Shown: one piece after another, positions 42,001 through 49,444 of the stretch
Position numbering within the stretch: position 1 is the first letter of the stretch
How the letters are laid out: each line of letters starts with the position of its first letter
Assembly (NCBI GenBank): GCA_031835245.1
Contig: JAVKOQ010000311.1
Span: forward strand, 1 to 52,500
Source: Balamuthia mandrillaris
Lineage: Eukaryota > Discosea > Longamoebia > Balamuthiidae
DNA length: 52,500 nucleotides
Reading direction: 5' to 3'
Program-made: the position numbers and the translations under genes
The notes under the pieces: generated by a model
Database searches by the model: none
The model's input: only the letters and a program-made list of their open reading frames with translations
Told to the model about the DNA's origin: nothing

Positions 42001-42424
42001 TCCACCATCCGGTGGGATAACGGGTCTCGATCTGGATGATATCCCCTGGTTTGAAGGATAACTGGTTGCCAGTACCTCTGAAAGTTTTGATGGCTTTACA
42101 GCGGTGAGAAGGAGAGGCCAACGAGGTTGAAGGGTTGACAGCAAGTGAATGTCGATGGTTCACGCTGTTGTGAGTTGGGCTGGTTTTAGCTGGTGGGCAA
42201 GCAAAAGTGGTGGTCTCCCGGACATAGCTTCCAGGAAAGATGCCCTTTCGGCCGGGTGCACCGTTGCTATCCCTGATGCTGCCCACCCACCAGCCGTTGT
42301 TGAACTTTTGATAGACGGTGACCGTTTGGCCCGGTTGAATGGAAAGGTCTTTGGAACCCTCCCCCGTTTTGCCCGTCCAGGCGAATACCACCTCCGCCAA
42401 ACCGATCGGTTGGCCCGATGCCAT
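39056..42424 (-). CDS. Six-SH3-domain scaffold protein with coiled coil
   Basis: Single exon on the minus strand, 1,122 residues, start ATG at 42424. SH3 domains, recognised by ALYDF-like starts, the WW pair and the FP-x-x-[YF]V end, lie at about residues 8-70 (GWWVGSI, GIFPGSYV), 107-166 (GWWKGTI, GLFPKDHV), 258-318 (IALYDFQG, GWWKGEL, GFFPASYV), 353-415 (ALYGYEG, SWWLGCL, GHFPARYV), 452-510 (GWWKGEL, GHFPSSFV) and about 657-715 (VLWPYDAQTESEL, EWWLGE, GHFPKAFV). They are separated by charged or Ser-rich linkers with proline motifs (APVRPPR) that could be self-ligands. A Lys-rich stretch precedes SH3-6 and the last 350 residues contain a Gln-rich coiled coil (HQQQHGEEAMAIITQLRET and on). Likely a cytoskeletal or endocytic adaptor that gathers proline-rich partners; partners unknown. 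No introns, unlike most neighbours. Confidence 0.9.
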   Translation of the reverse strand: MASGQPIGLAEVVFAWTGKTGEGSKDLSIQPGQTVTVYQKFNNGWWVGSIRDSNGAPGRKGIFPGSYVRETTTFACPPAKTSPTHNSVNHRHSLAVNPSTSLASPSHRCKAIKTFRGTGNQLSFKPGDIIQIETRYPTGWWKGTIVNSSASSSSGLFPKDHVVLLYGEGEEVEVPQNNKAKNDLIFNKSDGFLLEMKRGGTSIAPVRPPRNDLNKDTKPSPQMPPKQEDLQKTNVVEKQTEAEQEREVTPPSEQTEAGVTAIALYDFQGLNDTELSLSVGTRIRVLERKENTGGWWKGELIDTGLQGFFPASYVELVDEANRTDDAEDAKEGAFSSPRSPSASALSSNSEEVEVVCKVKALYGYEGTTESELSFKAGDLLSVFDNTGGVDSWWLGCLESDPLRREGHFPARYVTTDLTLATTEEHQTTETANNGKQEQEKAEAEIKQVRGTPFIAVFVQDYVGKTTSELTAFTGDAVLVVEKLSETGWWKGELVVGGSVGHFPSSFVRVGDEPTTRDEERGQKEEELHGTASATTDIPTEKDSARTRREREEREQMEQETRRSQDTKAEEEKQKKEKPPKKAKPKKVKGKKSLEGRRVKKDAKPDERKKAKKKQKNEQAHISSSCSDRHKAISGKQSTRDCATSSEPKNQSNDIGSHNTIRTTTTTPTAKVLWPYDAQTESELSIVEGEVIQVMEMPPGEWWLGEKGGRIGHFPKAFVDLMVLASPSTYSLAGVSSSNVSPATSSRELSPSLSTAVVSSSQELKNSTKKKKKKKTTTTKKASSAVSSSASTPRLQSSSTAAVQSGGHTSSEWSQQMKEMSKALEEMRKELHANKLQQQQQQRTLQHQQQHGEEAMAIITQLRETLAQETMQRKKLTEEVAVLRHQVNRNSELEQRIGELSNQVQTLASSATPATVVLEQHPAPPQQAEGQEVLRRMEAQLQELRSMVEEEKLQRKQAQDRSAYLGKQIEELNQKQEELLNRRQVRQPLSVTRGPLPRPPVPYPPVASYSAPSAASPSSSATTSESSALLSQSSPSSLSPTVSPSIPSSSSSFAEVEKKLDVLDEAQRNETRARRELEVLHRKIESDVEKMAVEMKKLVRCVEDLQPKPNTFQLKKTGRDVFN

Positions 42425-42903
42425 GTTCTGCTTTTTTTTTTCCTCCTCTTTCCTTCTCGTTTTTTTTTTGGGTTAATCACTTGCGAAACGGCATGTCGAC
42501 ATAATCTTAGATTTCACTGAAAATTGTTCCGGGGCCAATCGCCGCCTCCCAAAATATTATCCCCGTAACTCCGAAATTTTTTTCCGGCGCCCCTTCGGGC
42601 AACTGTTACATTTTTTTTTTTGTCGTCCGAACAAAAAATAACACTAAACACTAAAGGAGGCAGGCCGAAATAAAAGGGGGGGGGGAACATCAAAAAAACA
42701 AGTTGTTAGGTCGAAGAAGAGGACCAAGAAACGAGGAGCTATTGTCCCGTCTTCTCGATTCCAATTGCTACAGTTTTTTTGGTTTTGTCATCCAGCGCGT
42801 TCCAGTGTGTGCTCTCTACTCTTTATTGGTTTTGTTTTTTTGTAGGTCTATGTGGAGATAAGCTAGAGATTACGCGGGGCAAGAAAAGTATTCATCACAA
42901 CAA
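42425..42903. promoter_or_regulatory. Bidirectional promoter region, SH3/SAM scaffolds
   Basis: 479 bp between divergent start codons. It contains ATGTCGACAT at 42493-42502 (fifth intergenic occurrence of the octamer), a T-rich tract and a G run near 42675. A shared promoter for two cytoplasmic scaffold proteins is inferred from the head-to-head layout. Confidence 0.4.
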
Positions 42904-45168
42904 ATGACTCACGGCTACACCCAAGAAGAGCTTCGCGAATTCGCCAAGCCTTACACCGAGGACCGAGACATAAAGTATATGCTGGCCAACCGCAAGCGCC
43001 TAAAAGACGGCAAGCTCTCTCGCATCACCTCCAAGCGAAAGCTACAGGAGGTCCTACTGCAAATGAATGCCCCTCATCTCATCCCCGTTTTCTATGAGAA
43101 TGTGGAGGACTATGATGTGCTGATGACTTTGGAAGAGGAGGACCTTAAGTGGGTGCCTGGCGTGGACGACAAGCTGGCCAAGGCCATTGCCGCTGAGATA
43201 CGCAGAGCCAAAGAGGCAGGGGAGTACCCTCCAAGCGGCTTGGCGGCCTATGCTTCCAACATCGGCGAAGCGTTGGCCTCTGCAGCTGGAGGAGACAAGG
43301 AGAAGCAGGAAGAGCAAAAGAGAAAGAAGGAGGAGGTGGAGGAGGAGCTGCGAAAAGAGGAGGAAGAAAAGGAGAAGAAAGCAGAGGAGAGGAAACAGAG
43401 GAGAGAGGAACATAACAACAAAAGGAGAGAGACTGAAGAGGAGGAGCAAAAGAAAAAGGAGGAAGAGAAGAAGAAGGAGGAAGAAGAGCAACATAAAAAG
43501 GAAGAGGAAGAAAGAAAGAGAAAGGAAGAGGAGAAGCGAAAGAGGAAGGAGGAAGAAGAGCACAAGAAAACGGAAGAAGAGGATAGAAAAAAGAAGGAGG
43601 ATGCGGAGCGAAAAAAGAAAGAAGAGGATGAAAGCAAGCGCCGAGCTGAAAGAGAACGGAAAAGACAGCAGGACGAAGACCAAAGGAAGAAACGAGATAA
43701 TGAGGAGAAGAGAGCAGAAGCCTTAGCTCAGCTGAAAATAGAAGAACGGAATTCTTCTTCCACCAAACTGAGAAAAGGCACAAGAGACTTCACCGCAGAA
43801 GAAGAAAGCAAAGAGAAAAGACGAAAAGAACAGCGAGTGGAGGCGCTGAAGCAACGCAGACGCTCAATGCCTCTCGGCAGTTCCATCGACTCCTCAGATG
43901 CTCTCTCTTCACAAGACGGGAATAACGGTGGCAAGGCGAAACTAGGCCTAAGCTCCCCTCGTGGAACAACCTCCTCTTCATCGCACAAAAAGACGTCGCC
44001 CTCTTCCTCTGGTTGGGTAAAAGCCTCTCCCGATACCAGCGGCGACCATCTTCCTTCCATCAAGATAACATCATCGTCTGCTTCTTCTTCCGCTGACGCT
44101 CACCATCATTCATCCTCGTCCTCCTCAGCCGACAAAAAAGAAAAGAAAGAGAAAGCAGGTGCTTCTGTAACATCTGCTTCCACTTCTACCTCCTCTCCTT
44201 CTTCCGTTTCATCCGACCAACATCTAAAGTCCAAAGAAGGGCTGTTGCTCCAACAGCACCAACTCCACAGGTCGATGCCATTGGAAGAGGACTTGGCTGA
44301 GGCGCGTCGCAAGGCCCTCAATCGTAAGGCCATCAAGAGGATCTACCGAGGGAGCGGCATCGCTTTGGCCGATGTCCGTCGCCTGAACAGCTCATCGGAG
44401 GTTCACAACAACATCAAGGAACTCAAGAGTGGATCCTCCATCTCCCCGAACTTGAGGAATGCAGAACGTATCCGAGCAAGCAGCGCCCTCTCTCCTCGCG
44501 AAGGAGAGGTTAAGTTACATCTTCAACATCAGCCACAAAAGCTCTTCTTGTCGTCCTCCAGCTCTGTTGTCATGGACGACCTTACTGGCAACAATCTCCC
44601 TCGAAGCAAGTCCGATATATCCATTCCAGTCACAACCCCCTCTTCTCCCTTGGCTTCCTCCTCAATGAAAGAGGATGACAAAGATGCAAAGAAAAAGAAC
44701 AGTAGCCCTAGTAGTGGCAAAAAGACCAAAGAAAACACCAACATCGACGCCACAAAGGAAGATGAGAAAGCCATCTCGGAGCTTATGGCTCTGGATGAGG
44801 AGATACAGAGGCAGAAGGAGCAGACAGCAAAGATAAAGGACGAGAAGTTGAGGAAGGAAGAGGAGGAGAGACAGAAACTGGAGTGGGAGAAGCGAAAGCA
44901 TGCCTTGCATCGAAAGAGGGAGACGGAGGAGAAGAAGAGAAAAGAGATGATGAGAAAACGGAGAGAGGAAGTGGAGGAGATCAACAGGATGCTGCAAGAG
45001 AATGCAGAACAGCAGCAAGCCTTGAAACAGACCCAACAGCAATCGAGGAATGGAGGAGGCAACAGCAACAACGGACATAGCAGCAAAGAGGAGAAGGGAG
45101 AGAGGTTACTCTCACCACGTTCAAAGCATCACCACGGTGAGAAAAGAGGAGAGAAGAAAGAAAAGTGA
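42904..45168 (+). CDS. SAM-domain coiled-coil protein
   Basis: Single exon, 754 residues, start ATG at 42904. A SAM domain lies at about residues 44-103: LQEVLLQMNAPHLIPVFYEN, then DVLMTLEEEDLKWVPGVDDK and KAIAAEIRRAKEAG. SAM domains self-associate or bind other SAM domains, lipids or RNA. It is followed by about 150 residues of Lys/Glu/Arg-rich single alpha-helix or coiled coil (123-275), Ser-rich disordered segments, RKALNRKAIKRIYRGSGIA at about 462-480, and a second coiled coil at about 620-705. No TM segment. Probably a cytoplasmic scaffold; function unknown. It is head-to-head with the SH3 scaffold, and its stop codon lies 39 bp from the open frame of the copia element. Confidence 0.85.
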   Translation: MTHGYTQEELREFAKPYTEDRDIKYMLANRKRLKDGKLSRITSKRKLQEVLLQMNAPHLIPVFYENVEDYDVLMTLEEEDLKWVPGVDDKLAKAIAAEIRRAKEAGEYPPSGLAAYASNIGEALASAAGGDKEKQEEQKRKKEEVEEELRKEEEEKEKKAEERKQRREEHNNKRRETEEEEQKKKEEEKKKEEEEQHKKEEEERKRKEEEKRKRKEEEEHKKTEEEDRKKKEDAERKKKEEDESKRRAERERKRQQDEDQRKKRDNEEKRAEALAQLKIEERNSSSTKLRKGTRDFTAEEESKEKRRKEQRVEALKQRRRSMPLGSSIDSSDALSSQDGNNGGKAKLGLSSPRGTTSSSSHKKTSPSSSGWVKASPDTSGDHLPSIKITSSSASSSADAHHHSSSSSSADKKEKKEKAGASVTSASTSTSSPSSVSSDQHLKSKEGLLLQQHQLHRSMPLEEDLAEARRKALNRKAIKRIYRGSGIALADVRRLNSSSEVHNNIKELKSGSSISPNLRNAERIRASSALSPREGEVKLHLQHQPQKLFLSSSSSVVMDDLTGNNLPRSKSDISIPVTTPSSPLASSSMKEDDKDAKKKNSSPSSGKKTKENTNIDATKEDEKAISELMALDEEIQRQKEQTAKIKDEKLRKEEEERQKLEWEKRKHALHRKRETEEKKRKEMMRKRREEVEEINRMLQENAEQQQALKQTQQQSRNGGGNSNNGHSSKEEKGERLLSPRSKHHHGEKRGEKKEK

Positions 45169-47570
45169 ATGCTTGTTTGTTCTTTTGTTTTTGCTTTGTC
45201 CTTCATCTATTTGTACATCACACCAATCCTTTGTTTTTGTTCAACTGATAAAGAATGTTTCGTAACGTTCTTTCTTCTTTTGTTGACGTTCTCGTTTGTT
45301 TTGTCGTTTTTGTCGCAGTCGCTCCTTCTTTGATAGTCGTTCTCCTTCGCTTTCGCTTTCGCCTTCCACTTGGTACTTGTTAGGTCTGAAGTTTGCATCC
45401 TCTTCGGTTGCTCAGGCTTGTTTTTGATGGAGGTGAGTTTTTCTTTCTCGTCGTCCATTGTGCTCCGTTCAGGTTGGATGAACTTTATGTTGCGTGAAAG
45501 AGTAATTCTCTTTGTCTTTGGGTTGTAGAGGGTATGTGCCTTAGACGTTTCGCTGGGTCCAAGGTAGATGAGCTCCTTCGCTTTGGCATCTAGTTTCTTT
45601 CGGTCGTTACTGGGTATGAGCGTCCACGCTCTGCTTCCAAAGATTTGGATGTGTCGGAGAGACGGTTTCTTTCCAGTCCAAGCTTCTTCTGGCGTCATTC
45701 CGTTGACTGCGCTGGTGCCGGTGCGGTTCGTGATGTAGTTCGCCATATTGATGGCTGGCCCCCAATATTTCTCGTCCAGGTCAGCGTGTTGAAGCATACA
45801 TCGTGCTTTCTCCATAAGCGTCCTGTTCTTTCTTTCAGCGACTCCGTTCTGCTCCGGTGTATGGGGTGCAGACGTTTGGGTTTGTATGCCGTTCTTGTGT
45901 AGGTGGTTTCTGAAGTTTTTGCTAATGTATTCGCCGCCGTTGTCGCTTCGTAGTGCCTTGATCCTTTTGCCGCTTTGGTTGGTGGCCAAAGTTTCGAATT
46001 CTTGGAATCGTTCCAGTGCACCGTCCTTCGTGGCCAGTCCGTAGACCCAGGTTCGTCTGGTCAGGTCGTCCGTGAAGGTAATGAAGTATCTGGACCCTCC
46101 GATGGAGGTCTGCATTGGTCCGCATATGTCCGTGTGCACTAATTCGAGCTTCTCTGTGGCTCGAGTGGCTGGTTCTGTACTAACGGGGTTTCGGGATTGC
46201 TTGCCCTTGAGGCAGGCAGTACACGGTGCGAGGGTTGCGCCGCTGGGTATATCAATTCCGTTCGTGATCTTCGGTAGTTCCTTCAGCTTTTCAATGCTGA
46301 TGTGGCCCAAACGTTTGTGCCATTCGTCCACTGCGGTATTAGCGTGCTCTTTTCGCGGCTCTGGTTTGCCTTGGAGGTGGTATAGTCCGTCTTCCTCCAA
46401 TATTCCGATACCGATGACCATTCCGTCCTGTTTGAGTCTGGTGACTCCGCCGGATGAGGAAATGGTTATTCCTCTTCGGTCCAGGGTCGTCGTGGATATT
46501 AGCGTTTTGTCGAATCCGTCGACGTAGAGTACATCTTGGAAAACACACGTTTCGTGTCCGTACTTTGTCTCTGTTATATAACGTAGGTTACCAGCTTCCG
46601 TGGCGGTTATCTTTTCGCCGTTTGCAAAGTAGACCTTGGTTGGTTTTGTTGGCTTACAGTCCGTTAGCAGGCCTTTGTTACCCGTCATGTGGCAGGATGC
46701 TCCGGAGTCCAAGATTATGTCTCCGGTTGGTGATCCTCCTTTGAGCGACACGTTCATCATTCGCTCTCCTTTCTTTTTCTTACTACCGTTCTGACTGCGG
46801 CAGTTCTTCGCTATGTGTCCAAATCCATGGCACTTGTAGCACTCGATATCTTTATCTTTCTTCTCTCGGCGACCGTGGTCCTTTCTGTTTCCACGTTGTC
46901 TATGGCGTCCGTACATGATTGATTCGCCTTTGCCGTCGAACTTGCTTTTCTTTCGGGCAGCTTCGAGTCTAAGTTTGTCCAATATCTCCTCGTAGGTGCT
47001 GCTGTCCTTCAAGGATAGCGTTAGCGAAGAAGAGACGTGCTCCAGGCTTTCTGGTAAGCTGTTTAGGAGGTAGTGGATCTTTTCGTCCTCAGGTATCGAA
47101 GCGTTGCTGAAGATTAGGTCCGCCTCGCCGATCAAGCTGTCGAACTTATCGAGGTGTTTGTCGAGGTCCTGATTGTCCCTCATTTTCGTAGCAAGTTTGG
47201 TGCGGAGCTCGGTCCTTCTAGTGGCGTCGGCCTTGTCGTATTTCTCGCAAAGCCTATCCCACTGTTCTTTCGCGCTTTCAAGGTTCGTCACCCGTCTCAA
47301 GAGTGGTAGGGTGAGACAGCTACAGATCAAACCGCTGGCTATGGCGTCGTTCGCCGGATTAAACTCGATGTCTTCCTGCTTTTTGCTGCTGCTGGCTCCT
47401 ATGGTTATCGTTCCGTCGACGTAGCCCCATACGCCCTTGCTCTTCAAGAGCGTTCTCATCTGGCATTTCCAATCCTGGAATCCATGTCCGTCGAACGGGT
47501 TGATTTTCAACTTGCCCATCGTGCAGTGTGTTTGAAGGAGATTGTGAGTGTAGCGGTTTTAGTTTGACTG

Positions 47571-47583
47571 TGGGCCCATAACC
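47571..47583 (-). other. Primer-binding site, half-tRNA initiator Met type
   Basis: Minus-strand GGTTATGGGCCCA directly follows the LTR end. It is complementary to the anticodon-arm sequence TGGGCCCATAACC of eukaryotic initiator tRNA-Met, the internal primer used by Drosophila copia, rather than to the tRNA 3' end. Confidence 0.75.
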
Positions 47584-47773
47584 TGTTAGCAGAGTAAATA
47601 GGTATATGGGAAAAGAGTATGTATTGTAGTCTGTAACTGTAGAGATAAACATAAAGATAGTGTTGGTATAAAAAGGATTGGTATCGTGGTCCTTATGGTG
47701 GTTTCGTGTTATCGTGTTCGTGTTCGTTCCTTCCTTATGTGGGGTAATGAGATGAGGGGTCACTCAATTAACA
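47584..47773 (-). repeat. 5' LTR of the copia element
   Basis: About 190 bp, read on the minus strand, beginning TGTTAATTGAG and ending CTAACA, so the 5-bp termini TGTTA/TAACA are inverted, as in copia LTRs. It is followed at once by the primer-binding site. Only this one LTR was found in the window. Confidence 0.75.
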
Positions 47774-48889
47774 TGTTTTTCTTCTTGTATGCTTTTTCTT
47801 CTTCTTCTATTTGTTGTTTGGACGATGTGGTTGGTTCGAAGTAGACGAGCCAACAAGGAAGTACCTGTCCTCCTTTTTAAATAGAACGAAGTTACTAAAC
47901 CGAGGGAAGGAACAGAAGAGAAGAAAAGAACAAGAGCAACCTGAGAACACTACGAGCTCTTTGCCTTCGGGATTGACATGAGAGTCGTATCCGCCCTGTT
48001 GCGGGTACTTTCTGGGAGCGTCACACACGAAGGACCGGCCCAACAACGCACAACAAGCCAGCACGGCTCTCTCTCCGTCCGAATCGCCGGTCACGTAGTT
48101 CATCGCCAACAAAGGATCACCTGCCAAGTATATGCCTTTTTATTGTAAAGAGAGTTAGAAGAAGCAGAAGAAGAAGAAGATGAAGAAGAACAAGAACAAG
48201 AAGAAGAAACGGAAGAAGAAAAAGATCAAGAACAAGAACAAGAACAAGAACAAGAACAAGAACAAGAACAACAAGAAGACCAGAACAAGAAGAGAGAAAG
48301 AACCAAGTCCCCATGAGCTTCCATGGGCTACCGAAACAGCGGCCCCTTGTTTGGTGTTGGAGCCAGGCACCAACAAGCCGTTGGTTAGGATGCTGTCGAT
48401 GTTCCGCATGTTCGTGCCATGAAAGCAGAGCATGGGGCCCGCCTTGTCGCTGCCATATTTGTTCACCATTCTTTCCAGCGTTCTTTTTGAATGTAGAATT
48501 ATTTTTTACATAAAAATAAAAATAAAAATAAAAATAAAAATAAAATAAAATAAAATAAGAATGAAGCATATATACGTTCGAAAGCAAGCAGAAAGCTGCG
48601 GAGACGCTATGTACTCCATTCTTGTCACCCGGAAGCGAGGACCCACCAGGGAGGGAATGCTTTCTCTCAAAACCTTTCCAAAGGTTTTTCGGGGATCGAA
48701 GCGGACCCGCACTTCTTTGTTCGCTTGGCCCTCCTTTGCCTCCTCCTCCGCTGCTTCTTCTTCTTCTCGACCAGCAAGCTGTTGCTGCTGTTCCCATGCA
48801 AGACTGTTGTTGGCCTCTTCCTCCTCCGCTTGCAACATCAGAGCGAGTTCTTCGTCCCATGAAAACGACTCTCCTCCTTCGTCGTCCAT
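47760..48889 (-). CDS. Small PARP-type ADP-ribosyltransferase
   Basis: Four exons on the minus strand (48889-48576, 48482-48304, 48135-47941, 47872-47760) give 266 residues. The N-terminal 65 residues are acidic and Gln/Glu-rich; the rest resembles a PARP catalytic domain: RMVNKYGSDKAGPMLCFHGT (His of the H-Y-E triad), GIYLAGDPLLAMNYV (Tyr), RAVLACCALLGRSFV, and KELVVFSGGQVLPCWLVYF with Glu in the catalytic position. An intact triad suggests transfer of ADP-ribose from NAD+, as mono- or poly-transferase; substrates are unknown. The donor of intron 2 (GTTCTT) and the three A-rich acceptors were chosen by frame and motif continuity. The last 14 coding bases, including the TGA stop, lie inside the copia LTR, so the natural C-terminus may have been altered by the insertion. 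Introns contain (AAGAAC)n and (AAAATA)n repeats. Confidence 0.72.
48226..48270. repeat. (AAGAAC)n repeat in ADP-ribosyltransferase intron 2
   Basis: Seven or more tandem hexamers in a longer purine-rich stretch; in the transcript this is a pyrimidine-rich intron tract. Confidence 0.88.
48511..48558. repeat. (AAAATA)n and (AAAAT)n repeat in intron 1
   Basis: Tandem A/T hexamers and pentamers inside intron 1 of the ADP-ribosyltransferase gene, just before its acceptor in transcript order. Confidence 0.88.
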
Positions 48890-49444
48890 CCCTCTGTTTC
48901 TTCCTTTTTGCTAACTGTTAACTCTTGGTTTAAGGAAGAGAGCACACAGGCCCAAGCCGAACCAACGCGAAAAGCGGGTTCACGCGCCGCCCCAACACAA
49001 TGCCACGGCTTCAGCGAAAAGGCTGTGCCGTCGTGGTGCTTGAGAAAGACAGCACCGCCGTTTGCGGTGCTGAAAAAGGGGAGACCATGCGGAGGTGGTC
49101 ACACTTTGGCCCCACATCGCCAACAGGAGGCCGATCAGGAAGGAACGGAAAGGGAAACGGGGGACCTATAACGTTGAGGTGGAGTACTTCTCGACGCCAT
49201 GCTAATATACGTATATTCTATGCCCGGTCTGCCTTGAACGTTCCAATGATAGTATACTTGGAAAACGGTTTGGCCCTAAGAGGCATTCCTGTTTGGTTGC
49301 TTTGGATGGTGTCCTTGCTTGCCATCCGCAGATGAGGGCAGCAACAAAAACCGCTTCAGAAGAAAAAAAAAAAACAAAAGCAATGGTCGCATAAAAAAAA
49401 ACTATAAATAAACAAACAAAAAAGAAAGAAAGAAAGAAAGGGTT
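48890..49444. other. Intergenic gap with one doubtful ORF
   Basis: Between the start of the ADP-ribosyltransferase gene and the 3' end of the FYVE gene (both minus). An open frame from ATG 49000 to 49335 (+, 111 codons) has GC-rich composition in its first half but no recognisable family, and is left as doubtful. The end is A-rich (49365-49440). Confidence 0.4.

Larger units (their letters stand above)
45207..47773 (-). mobile_element. Ty1/copia LTR retroelement, incomplete copy
   Basis: Minus-strand fossil of the Ty1/copia (Pseudoviridae) family. Parts seen in element order: a 5' LTR (47773-47584), a primer-binding site matching initiator tRNA-Met (47583-47571), and one long open frame (47519-45207) carrying a gag region, a CCHC zinc knuckle, an aspartic protease (DSGA) and an integrase. 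The copy is broken, with about one large break; the remaining frame reads cleanly, so it is probably a fairly young insertion. The left boundary is set only by the end of recognisable sequence. It lies between the 3' end of the SAM gene and the 3' end of the ADP-ribosyltransferase gene, in the same orientation as the latter. Confidence 0.88.

Noticed and set aside
45207-45300. A second LTR at the left end of the copia element
   Set aside because: No sequence resembling the right-hand LTR was found there or elsewhere in the window.
49000-49335. Plus-strand 111-codon ORF between the ADP-ribosyltransferase and FYVE genes
   Set aside because: Has an ATG but no recognisable family or splice support; could be part of an untranslated or promoter region.
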